A stretch of 64,000 nt of DNA from the NCBI GenBank assembly GCA_036494465.1, contig DASXOJ010000027.1, positions 27,356-91,355 on the forward strand, written 5' to 3'. This document shows positions 33,362 through 41,893 of this stretch, piece by piece. A program made the position numbers and the translations under genes. Position 1 is the first letter of the stretch, and each line of letters opens with the position of its first letter. A model generated the notes under the pieces. It did not search any database, was not told the origin of the DNA, and was given only the letters and a program-made list of their open reading frames with translations. This stretch comes from CAJCJE01 sp036494465. Lineage in GTDB: Bacteria; Actinomycetota; Actinomycetes; Mycobacteriales; Pseudonocardiaceae.

Positions 33362-34912
33362 ATGTTCGAGCAGGTACGGGCCGTTGGTGTGCTGCACCGC
33401 GCCGGGATGATCAACCTGTTCCGGCCGGATCAGGTGCTCGCCTCGATGCGGGCCGTGCGCGCGTACGGCCCGATCGCGGGCCCGGCGCGGATCGCCGCGC
33501 GTCGCGACGCCGACGCGGTCGCGGTGATCGACGAGTTCGGCGAGCTCAGCTACCACCAGCTCGACCGGCGCTCGAACGCGCTGGCCCGCGCCTGGGCGCG
33601 GCAGGGCTTCGGGGCCGACTCGGTGATCGCGGTGCTGTGCCGCGATCACCGCTGGGTGATCGACACCATGCTCGCGTCGGCCAAGCTCGGTTCGCGGCTG
33701 CTGCTGATGAACACCGGTTTCGGCGCCACCCAGCTCGCCGACGTCGCCGCGCGCGAGGGGGTGACCGCGCTGGTGCACGACGCCGAGTTCGCCGATCTCG
33801 TGCCCGCCGGGCTCACCAGGTTCGTCGCGGATGAGCGGTTGGAAGACCTGATCACCGACACCGACGGCGCCGACCTGCCGGTGCCGCGTCGAGCGGGCAG
33901 CCTGGTGCTGCTCACCAGCGGCACCACCGGCACGCCGAAGGGCGCGCCGCGCCAGGTCCGCTCACCGCTGGCGGCGGCGCAGTTCCTGGACCGGATCCCG
34001 TTGCGGCACGGGGAGAGCACGTTCCTGGCCGCGCCGAGTTTTCACGGCACCGGATTGTCGCAGCTCATCCTGACCTTCGCGCTCGGCTCGACCGCCGTGC
34101 TGAGCCGCAGGTTCGACGCGCGCGCGACATTGGCCGGTATCGCCGCGCATCGTTGCACCGCGCTCGTCGTTGTACCGACCATGCTGCGGCGGATCATGGA
34201 CCTGCCCGAGGCGGTCCGCGCCGAATACGACACATCCAGCCTGCGCGTGCTGTTCAGCGCCGGGTCCGCGCTCGGCCCCGATCTCGGCAACCGGGCCACG
34301 GCGGCTTTTGGGCCGGTGATCCACAACCTGTACGGCTCGACCGAGGTTGCGGTGGCGACCATCGCCACGCCGCAGGACTGGCGCGCCGCGCCCGGCACGG
34401 TGGGTAAACCGCCGTGCGGCTGCCGGGTGCGGCTCTACGACGACGCGGGCAAACCGGTCACCGGCATCGGCAAACAGGGGCGGATCTTCGCGGGCAGTTC
34501 GCTCGCCTTCAGCGGATATTCGGGCGGCGGGCACAAGGAGATCATCGACGGGCTACTGTCCACCGGCGATGTCGGGCATTTCGACGAGCAGGGGCGGCTG
34601 TTCGTGGACGGGCGCGACGACGACATGATCGTCTCCGGCGGGGAGAACGTGTTTCCCGGCGAGATCGAGGAACTGCTGGCCGCGCACGACGACGTGGTCG
34701 AGGCCGCGGTGATCGGCGTGCCGGACGAGGAGTTCGGCCAGCGGCTGCGCGCGTTCGTGGTGCTGCGATCGGGTGTCGCGCCGGACGCGGAGCTGTTGCG
34801 CGCCCACGTGAAGGCGAACCTGGCCCGGTACAAGGTGCCCAGGGAGGTGGTCTTCCTCGACGAGTTGCCGCGCAACGCGACCGGCAAGCTGTTCCGGCAC
34901 AAACTCATCTGA
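33362..34912 (+). CDS. Acyl-CoA synthetase / AMP-binding protein (FadD-like)
   Basis: The 516-residue protein has the adenylation motifs LLTSGTTGTPKGAPR (A3), NLYGSTEVAVATIATP (A5), LLSTGDVGHFDEQGRLFVDG (A7), DDMIVSGGENVFPGEIE (A8) and the A10 lysine in NATGKLFR. It would activate a fatty or aryl acid to the CoA thioester through an acyl-adenylate. The ATG follows GGAGA by five bases. The downstream secreted lipase starts 12 bases after its stop, so fatty acids released outside could be activated inside. Chain length is not predictable here. Confidence 0.92.
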   Translation: MFEQVRAVGVLHRAGMINLFRPDQVLASMRAVRAYGPIAGPARIAARRDADAVAVIDEFGELSYHQLDRRSNALARAWARQGFGADSVIAVLCRDHRWVIDTMLASAKLGSRLLLMNTGFGATQLADVAAREGVTALVHDAEFADLVPAGLTRFVADERLEDLITDTDGADLPVPRRAGSLVLLTSGTTGTPKGAPRQVRSPLAAAQFLDRIPLRHGESTFLAAPSFHGTGLSQLILTFALGSTAVLSRRFDARATLAGIAAHRCTALVVVPTMLRRIMDLPEAVRAEYDTSSLRVLFSAGSALGPDLGNRATAAFGPVIHNLYGSTEVAVATIATPQDWRAAPGTVGKPPCGCRVRLYDDAGKPVTGIGKQGRIFAGSSLAFSGYSGGGHKEIIDGLLSTGDVGHFDEQGRLFVDGRDDDMIVSGGENVFPGEIEELLAAHDDVVEAAVIGVPDEEFGQRLRAFVVLRSGVAPDAELLRAHVKANLARYKVPREVVFLDELPRNATGKLFRHKLI

Positions 34913-34924
34913 GAAGGGCTCCCA

Positions 34925-36247
34925 ATGAAGCGAGGCTTGATCATCGCGCTGGCGGGCGCGCTCGCCGCCGCGTCGTTCGCGGTACCGGCATCGGCCGCGC
35001 CGCAGCCGCCGCAGAGCGATCCGTTCTACCAGCCGCCGAGCGGCTACCAGGCGACCGCACCGGGCACGATCCTGAAGACGCGCACGGTATCCATTGCCGC
35101 GTTCGCGTACCTGCCGCAGAAAGTGCAGGCGTGGCAACTGCTCTACCGGACCACCGACACCCAGGGCAATCCCGAGGCGACCGTGACGACGGTGCTGGAA
35201 CCGTTGAACGCCACGCCTTCGGCGAACCGTCCGCTGTTGTCCTACCAGGTCGCCGAGGACTCGTCCGCGCCGCAGTGCGCGATTTCCTACCAACTGCAAC
35301 AGGGTTCGGACAACTCCAACACCGTCGCCGAGGCGGAGGTGCTGCTCATCGACGCCGCCGTCGAGCAGGGCTGGGCAGTGAGCGTGCCGGACTACGAGGG
35401 CCCGGCGAGCGCGTATACCGGCGGTAAACAGGCAGGTCAGGCAGTGTTGGACGGGATCAGGGCGACGGAGAATTTCGGCACCCTCGGTCTGGCCGGTAGC
35501 GCGACCAAGGTCGGCATCTGGGGCTATTCGGGTGGCGCGCTCGCCTCAGGGTGGGCGTCCGAACTGCAACCGGGTTACGCGCCGGACCTGCACATAGCGG
35601 GCGTCGCCGAGGGCGGTCTACCGGTCAACCTGGCGGACGTGCTCAACGGGATCAACGGCGGACCGTTCGCCGGTATCGCGATGAGCGGCATCGCGGGTCT
35701 GTCGCACGCCTACCCGCAACTGGCCGATTTCCTGAACACCTACCTCACTCCGGCAGGCAAGTCGGCGTTCGACACGGTGAACTCGCAGTGCAACGCGCAG
35801 AACGCGGCGCGGTTCGCGTTCAGCAACATCTACCAGTACTTCACCATCAGCGATCCACTGAGCCTGCCGGTGCCGCAACAGGTGCTCACCGACGACACGC
35901 TCGGCCAGCACACGCCGACCGCGCCGATGTACGTCTACCAGTCCGTGAACGACGAACTGGTCCCGCACGCGGACACCGACGCGGTGGTGCAGAAGTACTG
36001 TGCGGCGGGCGCGAACGTCACCTACCGGCGCGACATCCTCAGCGAACACGTCATCCTCGCGGTGACCGGCGCGCCGGACGCGTTGAACTGGTTGCGCGAC
36101 CGGCTGACCGGGAAGCCCGCGCCGAGCGGGTGCAGCACGAGCACGGTTGCCTCGTCGCTGTTCTCGCCCGGCGCGTTGCCGACGCTCGGATCGGTGCTGT
36201 TCAACGATCTGCTTGCGCTGGCCGGTCAACCGATCGGGATGGCCTAG
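34925..36247 (+). CDS. Secreted lipase (LIP family)
   Basis: The 440-residue protein has a signal peptide (MKRGLIIALAGALAAASFAV...ASA, residues 1-25) and the secretory lipase fold (PF03583). The nucleophile is Ser202 in GYSGG, with likely acid and His in VNDELVPHADTD and SEHVILAVTGAPDALNWL. These enzymes hydrolyse triacylglycerols and esters outside the cell. The gene lies 12 bases after the acyl-CoA synthetase and is probably co-transcribed. Its 3' end is four bases from the convergent ferredoxin gene. Confidence 0.9.
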   Translation: MKRGLIIALAGALAAASFAVPASAAPQPPQSDPFYQPPSGYQATAPGTILKTRTVSIAAFAYLPQKVQAWQLLYRTTDTQGNPEATVTTVLEPLNATPSANRPLLSYQVAEDSSAPQCAISYQLQQGSDNSNTVAEAEVLLIDAAVEQGWAVSVPDYEGPASAYTGGKQAGQAVLDGIRATENFGTLGLAGSATKVGIWGYSGGALASGWASELQPGYAPDLHIAGVAEGGLPVNLADVLNGINGGPFAGIAMSGIAGLSHAYPQLADFLNTYLTPAGKSAFDTVNSQCNAQNAARFAFSNIYQYFTISDPLSLPVPQQVLTDDTLGQHTPTAPMYVYQSVNDELVPHADTDAVVQKYCAAGANVTYRRDILSEHVILAVTGAPDALNWLRDRLTGKPAPSGCSTSTVASSLFSPGALPTLGSVLFNDLLALAGQPIGMA

Positions 36248-36251
36248 CGGG

Positions 36252-36446
36252 TCACCCGTCGATCCGGATAGCCAGAGCAGGGCAGCGAATCGCTGCCTCG
36301 TCGACGGCGGCGCGCTGGTCGTCGCCGGGCGTTTCGTCCAGCAGGACGGCGATACCGTCCTCGTCCCGCTGGTCGAACACGTCCGGCGCGGCCAGCACGC
36401 ACTGGCCTGCGCCGATGCAGGTGTCCTCGTCGAGGATGATGCGCAT
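36252..36446 (-). CDS. 3Fe-4S ferredoxin partner of the P450
   Basis: The 64-residue protein has the cluster ligands CIGAGQC and a distal Cys in IRCPALAI. The middle ligand position of CxxAGxC carries no extra Cys, as in the 3Fe-4S ferredoxins of actinomycete P450 operons (SuaB/FdxH type). The ATG at 36446 overlaps the P450 stop by one base, so the two are made together. It passes electrons from a ferredoxin reductase, not encoded here, to the P450. Confidence 0.93.
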   Translation of the reverse strand: MRIILDEDTCIGAGQCVLAAPDVFDQRDEDGIAVLLDETPGDDQRAAVDEAAIRCPALAIRIDG

Positions 36447-37654
36447 CAGCTCTGCTCCCAGGTGACCGGCAGGGACCGCACGCCGTAGGCGAGCGCGTTG
36501 TCCTTGAACTTGATCTCCTCGAACGGGACCGCGAGCCGCAGGGTCGGGATGCGGCGGTAGAGCCGGGTGTAGACCTCCTGCAGTTCGACGCGGGCCAGTT
36601 GCTGGCCGATGCACTGGTGTGCGCCGAAACCGAAGGCCAGGTGCGCGGTCGGGTTGCGCCGCACGTCGATGTCGGCCGCGTCCGGGAAGACCGACTCGTC
36701 GCGGTTGCCCGAGGCGAGCGCGGCGACCAGCCATTCGCCCGCCTGGATGGTCTCCTCGCCGTATTCGATGTCCTCGGTGGCGTAGCGCAACAGTCCCCAT
36801 TGGACGATCGTGAGGTAGCGCAGCATCTCCTCGACCGCTGATTCGGCCAGTGCCGGGTCCGCGCGCAGGATCGCCAGCTGCTCCGGGTTGCGCAGGAAGG
36901 CCAGCGTGCTCAGGCCGATCATGTTCGCGGTCGTCTCGTGCCCTGCGATCAGCAGCGACAGACCGAGGGTGACCAGCTCCGGCACGGTCAGCGGTTGCTC
37001 GCTCGCGTTCGCGCGCTCGATCAGCCTGCTCAGCAGATCGTCGCCCGGCTCATTCATCTTGGTCATGACCAGGTCCGCGATGTAGGTCTGCACCTCGTGC
37101 ACGGTGGCCGCGAACTGGGTCGGCTCGGCATCGGTGCTGACCAGGACGGTGCTCTGGGTCTGGAAGCGGTCGCGGTCCGCGTAGGGCACGCCGAGCAGTT
37201 CGCAGATGACCAGGGACGGGATGGGCAGCGCGAAGTCCTGGTAGAGGTCGACCGGGCCGCCCTTGGCCAGCATCGCGTCGATGTGCGACTCGATCAGCCC
37301 GGCGACGTACTCGCGCAGCGCGCGCATGCGCTTCACGGTGAACTCGGGGGTGAGCATGCGGCGCAGCCGGGCGTGTTCGGGGCCGTCGAGGTGGATGATC
37401 GAGCCGGGGGCGGCTTCGGTCTTCAGGTCGCGGTCGACGATGACGTGGTTGGACACGGCGCCGCGCGAGCTCAGCCTCGGGTCGTTGAGCAGCGTGCGCA
37501 CCTGCTGGTAACCGCTGAGCAGGTAGGCGTCGATACCGGCCGGTGTGTCCACCTTGTCGAGGGTGGGCGTGGCCCGGAACTCGGTGTATTCGGCCGCCGG
37601 ATCGAACGGACAGCCGGTGGGCCGCGTGGTGGGGAAGCTCGATGTGTCGGTCAT
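36446..37654 (-). CDS. Cytochrome P450
   Basis: The 402-residue protein carries the heme-binding motif FGFGAHQCIGQQLAR with Cys348, the I-helix AGHETTAN and the K-helix ESAVEEMLRYL. It looks like a CYP105/107-type soluble actinomycete P450. The start is ATG 37654, with no ribosome site but CATAAT seven bases upstream, suggesting a leaderless message. It is coupled to a ferredoxin gene and divergent from a TetR regulator. A palindrome, TGGCA-N5-TGCCA, overlaps its promoter. The substrate is unknown. Confidence 0.93.
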   Translation of the reverse strand: MTDTSSFPTTRPTGCPFDPAAEYTEFRATPTLDKVDTPAGIDAYLLSGYQQVRTLLNDPRLSSRGAVSNHVIVDRDLKTEAAPGSIIHLDGPEHARLRRMLTPEFTVKRMRALREYVAGLIESHIDAMLAKGGPVDLYQDFALPIPSLVICELLGVPYADRDRFQTQSTVLVSTDAEPTQFAATVHEVQTYIADLVMTKMNEPGDDLLSRLIERANASEQPLTVPELVTLGLSLLIAGHETTANMIGLSTLAFLRNPEQLAILRADPALAESAVEEMLRYLTIVQWGLLRYATEDIEYGEETIQAGEWLVAALASGNRDESVFPDAADIDVRRNPTAHLAFGFGAHQCIGQQLARVELQEVYTRLYRRIPTLRLAVPFEEIKFKDNALAYGVRSLPVTWEQS

Positions 37655-37665
37655 GAATGAAATTA

Positions 37666-37764
37666 TGGCAGTTAGTGCCACCAGTTCCTTGGTGGGGTTG
37701 TCCGACTGGACGAGCGGCGCGTCGCCCGGCACACTGCCACCTAACATTCGCTGTCAATTGGCAG
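37666..37764. promoter_or_regulatory. Palindromes between P450 and TetR genes
   Basis: TGGCAGTTAGTGCCA (37666-37680) is a perfect inverted repeat just upstream of the P450 -10 element. CTGTCAATTGGCAG (37751-37764) is a one-mismatch palindrome 32 bases before the TetR start. Both contain TGGCA/TGCCA half-sites, so one TetR protein could bind each and control both genes. Confidence 0.6.
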
Positions 37765-37795
37765 CTCTTTATTGATACTGGAACGAGGCAGGCAC

Positions 37796-38407
37796 GTGGG
37801 CCTTCGCGAGATCAAGATGGGACGGACGCGGCGACAGATCGCCGACCACGCGTTCGCCCTGTTCGTGGCGCAAGGCTTCGAGTCGACGACGATCGAGCAG
37901 ATCGCCACCGCGGCCGAGGTCGGCACCCGAACGCTCTACCGCTACTACCCGACGAAGGAGTCACTGATCGTCGACTTCGTCGAGTCCAGCCTGGGTGCCG
38001 CCGCCGAGGAGCTGCGCAGCCAGCCCGACGAGATGCCGCTGCCGCGAGCCCTCTACACCATGATCGACACGGTGCTGCGGGTCACCAACGAGGACACCGA
38101 ACGCGTCCTCGCCGTCTACCGGCTCGCCGACCAGGCACCCTCTGTGCAGGCGCGGCTCGCCGAACAGGCGCTGCGCTGGCGGATCGAGGTCGCGGGCGAG
38201 GTGAGCAGGCGGATCGGCGGCGGCGAAGACGCCGAGCTGGTCGCCGCGCTGACCGCGGCCAACGTCATGAACATCATCGACATCACCATGCGCACCTGGG
38301 TGATGAGCGGCGGCGCGCGCAACCCGGACGTGATCAGCGAGCAGATCCTGCGCGTGTTGCACGAGGGTGTGCCGATCCCGACCGCGTCGGTCGCCTCCTT
38401 CAACTAG
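37796..38407 (+). CDS. TetR-family repressor
   Basis: The 203-residue protein has the TetR helix-turn-helix TTIEQIATAAEVGTRTLYRY followed by YPTKESLIVDFVE, and a helical C-terminal domain. GTG 37796 is chosen with a GAGG about seven bases before; the TTG at 37772 is upstream and unlikely. It is divergent from the P450-ferredoxin operon across two related palindromes. The 3' end overlaps the convergent PfkB gene by eight bases. Confidence 0.9.
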   Translation: MGLREIKMGRTRRQIADHAFALFVAQGFESTTIEQIATAAEVGTRTLYRYYPTKESLIVDFVESSLGAAAEELRSQPDEMPLPRALYTMIDTVLRVTNEDTERVLAVYRLADQAPSVQARLAEQALRWRIEVAGEVSRRIGGGEDAELVAALTAANVMNIIDITMRTWVMSGGARNPDVISEQILRVLHEGVPIPTASVASFN

Positions 38408-39320
38408 CGCCCGACAACAGGACGTCCACCTCGTACCGGTCCGGCGCCGTGGTCGGGCCACGTTTGGTCACCGCGAGCGCGGCGGCCGCGTTCGCGCGCA
38501 GCGCGGCGGCACTCGACGTCAAGCCCGCCGCCAGACCGGCGACGAACGCGCCGACGTGCGCGTCGCCCGCGCCGTTGGTGTCGACCGCGGTCACCGCGAA
38601 TCCGCCGATCTCCTCGGGCGCGTGTCGCGGCGCGGCGAGCACGCAGCCGTGCGGCCCGGTGCGGACCACCGCGCCCGCGTCGATCCGCTTCGCGAGCGCG
38701 CGAGCCGCGCTGAACGGGTCGACGGCGCCGGTGAGCAGCCCGGCTTCGCGCTGGTTGGCGCTGAACCAGTCAGTGCGCGCCAGCACCGCGTCGAGCACCG
38801 GCGCGGGAATGTCGGCCACCAGTGGACCGGGATCGAACATGACGGTCGCGGCCGGGTCGATGGTGCCCAGCCAGTCGGCGAGCGCCGGTCCGTTCACCTC
38901 GTGCACGAGGCCGTAGCCGGACACGTACACGAAATCGGTGCGCAGCACGGTGATCCGGGCGAGGTCGGCGGCGCCGAGTTCACCGTCCGCGCCGACGCTG
39001 GTGGCGAAGGTGCGCTCGGCGGAATCCTCGACCAGGGCGACGTCGAACCCGGTGTCCTTGCCCGGGTGAACCGGTTGCAGGAGCTCGATACCCGCCGCGC
39101 GCATTTCACGGCGGGCGAGATCGCCGAACGGTCCGGTGCCGTGCATGCCGCCGTACGCGGTGGGCAGGCCCTGGCGGACCGCGCTGATCATCACGTTCAT
39201 GCCGCCGCCGGGCACCACCTGGCTGGCCGACGCGATCATGTCGCCGCCGCGCGCGGGCAGCTCCGGCAGATACATGACGATGTCGATCACCACGTTGCCG
39301 ACGTTGACCAGCCGGCTCAC
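38400..39320 (-). CDS. PfkB-family sugar/nucleoside kinase
   Basis: The 306-residue protein begins MSRLVNVGNVVIDIVMYLPE and has the PfkB first signature GGGMNVMISAVRQGLPTAYG and the second, DTNGAGDAHVGAFVAGLA, with the catalytic Asp in GAGD. PfkB kinases phosphorylate ribose, adenosine-type nucleosides, pseudouridine or other furanoses. Its GTG overlaps the ADP-ribosylglycohydrolase stop (GTGA), so it probably phosphorylates a ribose or nucleoside product of that reaction. It is the last gene of a three-gene GntR operon. Confidence 0.9.
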   Translation of the reverse strand: MSRLVNVGNVVIDIVMYLPELPARGGDMIASASQVVPGGGMNVMISAVRQGLPTAYGGMHGTGPFGDLARREMRAAGIELLQPVHPGKDTGFDVALVEDSAERTFATSVGADGELGAADLARITVLRTDFVYVSGYGLVHEVNGPALADWLGTIDPAATVMFDPGPLVADIPAPVLDAVLARTDWFSANQREAGLLTGAVDPFSAARALAKRIDAGAVVRTGPHGCVLAAPRHAPEEIGGFAVTAVDTNGAGDAHVGAFVAGLAAGLTSSAAALRANAAAALAVTKRGPTTAPDRYEVDVLLSGAS

Positions 39321-40318
39321 GATGCGGCTCGGATCGCAAGCAGATCGGAAGCCAGCCGCGCGAGCGGCAGATCGTTGACCTTGTTGATGATTGTGGTCGC
39401 GGAAACCGGAAAACCGGCGCTGCCATGACAGGCGCCGGCGATCGCGCCCGCGATCGCCGCGATCGTGTCGCAGTCGCCACCCAGTGACGCCGCCATCAGC
39501 ACCGCCTGCCACGGGTCGTCCGGATGGACGGCGAGCACGCCGAACGCGGCAGGCACCGATTCCTGGGTGGCCACGCTGGTGCCGACGAGCCGGTAGATCC
39601 GGTCGGCAGCGTCCTCGGCCGATCGGCCGTCGACGAGCTCGCGCGCCAACAGGATCCGGCCGCCGACGTCACCGGCCGCGACCCAGTTTCCCTTGCTGGC
39701 AGCCAGTTCCGCCGCGCGCACACCGACCTCGGTCGCCTCCGCGACGTTCGCCCCAGTCAGTCCCGCGCTCACTGCCGCTGCCACTGCCGCCGCCCCGGCC
39801 AGCGCGACGTCGGTGTTGTGGGTGACCCAGCTCGCCTCGACAACGCGATCGACCAGCACGGGCAGATCCGTTGCGGGACAGGCGATGCCGACCGGGGTGA
39901 TGCGCATGGCCGCGCCGTTCGTGGTGCCGTTCCAACCGGCTTCCTCGATCGGCACGCCCGCAGCGACCGCGGCCACTGCGGCCTTTGTGGACGGACCAAG
40001 CAGGTCGAGCGAGCCGCGCCTGCGCATGTCCTGCTCCCACGCGAGCAGGTCACCGGCGAGGCGGTGCGGGTCGATCCGGCCGTTGCCAGCGACCAGCAGG
40101 TTGCCGACCAGCAGCGCCTGCTCGGTGTCGTCGGTGACCGAACCGGCAGGCATGTTCGGCGCGATCGGCTGGTCCGGTGGGCCGGGGTGGAAGTCGGTGA
40201 GCGTGCCGTAACGGGCGGTGATCTGCTCGCGCGGCAGCGCCTGGGTCGGCATGCCGAGCGCGTCGCCGATGGCCAGCCCGGTCAGCGCGGCCAGCGCGCG
40301 ATCGGCCAGGTCGGTCAC
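39317..40318 (-). CDS. ADP-ribosylglycohydrolase-family protein
   Basis: The 333-residue protein starts MTDLADRALAALTGLAIGDA and contains the di-metal motifs of the DraG/ARH family: GDALGMPTQALP, SVTDDTEQALL and GGDCDTIAAIAGAIAGA. These coordinate two metal ions and cleave N- or O-glycosidic bonds to ADP-ribose or ribose. Its GTG overlaps the GntR stop (GTGA). In such catabolic operons the enzyme more probably cleaves a small ribosyl compound than reverses protein ADP-ribosylation; that is inference. Confidence 0.9.
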   Translation of the reverse strand: MTDLADRALAALTGLAIGDALGMPTQALPREQITARYGTLTDFHPGPPDQPIAPNMPAGSVTDDTEQALLVGNLLVAGNGRIDPHRLAGDLLAWEQDMRRRGSLDLLGPSTKAAVAAVAAGVPIEEAGWNGTTNGAAMRITPVGIACPATDLPVLVDRVVEASWVTHNTDVALAGAAAVAAAVSAGLTGANVAEATEVGVRAAELAASKGNWVAAGDVGGRILLARELVDGRSAEDAADRIYRLVGTSVATQESVPAAFGVLAVHPDDPWQAVLMAASLGGDCDTIAAIAGAIAGACHGSAGFPVSATTIINKVNDLPLARLASDLLAIRAAS

Positions 40319-41031
40319 TGCTCGCCGCCGAACGCCATGTGCAGGCGGAAGCGATCCGGGTCGAGCAGGCTTTCCACGTGTTCGACGAAATCGCCGGTCG
40401 CGGTCCTGCTGTGCCTGCGCGTGCACAGGAAGCGTTCGCCGGGTTCGCGCTGGAGGTGGGCGGCTTCCTCGCCGGTCAGCCGGACCAGTTCGACCCATTC
40501 CTCGCCCTGCTCGGGGATGAGCCCTGCGGCGTGCAGCGGCTCGTAGAGCGAACCCGTCAGGCCGAGTTCGGGCAGGTCGCGCAGTGCGCCCCTGGCCGGG
40601 ATCCGGCTGCGCTCATAGGAAATCGGCGCACCGTCCACAATGGTGCGAACCCGGTCGACGGCGACGAATTCGGGCGAGTCGACCACCAGTCGCGCGGCCA
40701 GTTCCGCCTCGATGACCAGTTCCAGGCGCACGACCGTGGTCACCGTGTCGACGCCGTGCTTGGCCAGCGCCTTTGTCCAGCCGAGCCGTTCGTCTAGAGT
40801 GCGACCGTCGAAGGTCACGAACGAGCCCTTGCCCGACTGAGTGGCGATCAGCCCTCGGTTGCTCAGTTCGGTGAGCGCTTGGCGCACGGTGTTGCGGCTG
40901 ACGTCGAAGCTCGCCGCGAGCGCGTGTTCGCCGGGCAACTGGGCGCCGCGCGGCAACCGGCCACCGCGGATGTCCTTGGCCAGCGCGTCGACGATCCGTT
41001 CATGCTTCAGTCGCGGGACCTGTCCAGACAT
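40315..41031 (-). CDS. GntR/HutC-family regulator
   Basis: The 238-residue protein has an N-terminal winged helix (LPGEHALAASFDVSRNTVRQ then ALTELSNRGLI) and a UTRA effector domain (about 75-235) ending VESLLDPDRFRLHMAF, the HutC subfamily that includes DasR. It is first in an operon with ADP-ribosylglycohydrolase and PfkB kinase. The start ATG sits inside a repeated TGTCCAGA element, with TATTTT six bases upstream, so the gene is likely leaderless and autoregulated. The same element appears before the NCS1 permease gene at 20810. Confidence 0.92.
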   Translation of the reverse strand: MSGQVPRLKHERIVDALAKDIRGGRLPRGAQLPGEHALAASFDVSRNTVRQALTELSNRGLIATQSGKGSFVTFDGRTLDERLGWTKALAKHGVDTVTTVVRLELVIEAELAARLVVDSPEFVAVDRVRTIVDGAPISYERSRIPARGALRDLPELGLTGSLYEPLHAAGLIPEQGEEWVELVRLTGEEAAHLQREPGERFLCTRRHSRTATGDFVEHVESLLDPDRFRLHMAFGGEQ

Positions 41032-41043
41032 GTCCAGAAAATA
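41019..41043 (-). promoter_or_regulatory. GntR operator over its own start, with -10 element
   Basis: CCTGTCCAGACATGTCCA (41019-41036) holds two copies of TGTCCA ten bases apart and includes the start codon at 41031. On the minus strand TATTTT (41043-41038) lies six bases before the ATG, with TTGCCT (41066-41061) as a -35. Binding here would block initiation. Compare 20827-20844. Confidence 0.65.
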
Positions 41044-41075
41044 GACCCGCCTCGAACCGAAGGCAAGAACGGCGC

Positions 41076-41121
41076 TTGACGCAACCAATCGGTTGCCATA
41101 ATGTGGCAACCAGAAGGTTGC
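41076..41121 (+). promoter_or_regulatory. Promoter with two ArsR-type operators
   Basis: GCAACCAATCGGTTGC (41081-41096) and GCAACCAGAAGGTTGC (41106-41121) are perfect six-base dyads, each with a four-base centre, 25 bases apart. The first lies between TTGACG (41076-41081) and TAATGT (41099-41104). They precede the AHSA1-ArsR operon and are surely the ArsR binding sites. Confidence 0.85.
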
Positions 41122-41142
41122 GACGAATGAGGAGACACGATC

Positions 41143-41574
41143 ATGGGATTCCCCGACAGCATCCAGCGGACCGTCGAGCTCAAGAGCGCGCCGACCAAGG
41201 TCTGGTCCGCGATCACCACCGCCGACGGGCTCGCCAGCTGGTTCGGCGACACCGCGAGCATCGACCTGCGCCCCGGCGGCGAAGCGCGGATGACCTTCGG
41301 CGGCGAACACACCGCCAACATGCGGGTCGAACGCGTCGACGAGCCGAGCGCGTTCGGCTTCACCTGGCACATCTACGGCCTGCCGGAAGACGACCCGCGC
41401 CGCACCTACGTCGAGTTCACCCTCGAACCGAAGGGCGCGGGCACTAGGTTGACGGTCGTGGAAACCGGTTTCGCCCAACTGTCGGACGACGCGTACAAGG
41501 TCGCGTTCGACGGCAACACCAGGGGCTGGCGCAGCGAACTGGACGAGCTGATCCAATACCTCGATGCCGCCTGA
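41143..41574 (+). CDS. SRPBCC/AHSA1-domain protein
   Basis: The 143-residue protein is an SRPBCC-fold member of the AHSA1 group: SIQRTVELKSAPTKVWSAIT, GLASWFGD, RPGGEARMTFGGEH and TRLTVVETGF. These small proteins form a hydrophobic pocket for lipids or hydrophobic compounds; bacterial members paired with ArsR regulators are thought to respond to xenobiotics. The start lies 21 bases after the second operator. It overlaps the ArsR gene by 11 bases, so the pair is one transcript. Confidence 0.9.
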   Translation: MGFPDSIQRTVELKSAPTKVWSAITTADGLASWFGDTASIDLRPGGEARMTFGGEHTANMRVERVDEPSAFGFTWHIYGLPEDDPRRTYVEFTLEPKGAGTRLTVVETGFAQLSDDAYKVAFDGNTRGWRSELDELIQYLDAA

Positions 41575-41893
41575 CACCGAGGGGATCGCCGAGCAGGTCT
41601 TCACCGCCCTCGCCGATCCGAGCCGCCGCGCCATCCTGGCCGCGCTCGCGTCGGCGGGACCGGCGACCGGCACCGAACTGGCCGCCCGGCTGCCGATCAC
41701 CCGGCAGGCGATCGCCAAGCACCTCACCCTGCTCACCGACGCCGGCCTGGTCACGGCGGAGCCGGGGGAGCGCCGCCGGATCCGGTACCGGCTGCGTTCG
41801 GCGCCCATGCGGGTCGCGCAACAATTCCTCGCCGCGCTCGCCCGGGACTGGGACAGTCCGCTGGACGCGTTGCGCCAGCACCTTGACGGCTAG
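41564..41893 (+). CDS. ArsR-family winged-helix repressor
   Basis: The 109-residue protein has the ArsR fold: TALADPSRRAILAALASAGP, recognition helix LPITRQAIAKHLTLLTDAGL and wing ERRRIRYRLR. No metal-binding cysteine pair is present, so it belongs to the non-metal ArsR group that is usually linked to AHSA1 proteins. It starts inside the AHSA1 gene and should repress the operon through the two GCAACC-N4-GGTTGC dyads. The 3' end overlaps the convergent SARP gene by four bases. Confidence 0.92.
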   Translation: MPPDTEGIAEQVFTALADPSRRAILAALASAGPATGTELAARLPITRQAIAKHLTLLTDAGLVTAEPGERRRIRYRLRSAPMRVAQQFLAALARDWDSPLDALRQHLDG

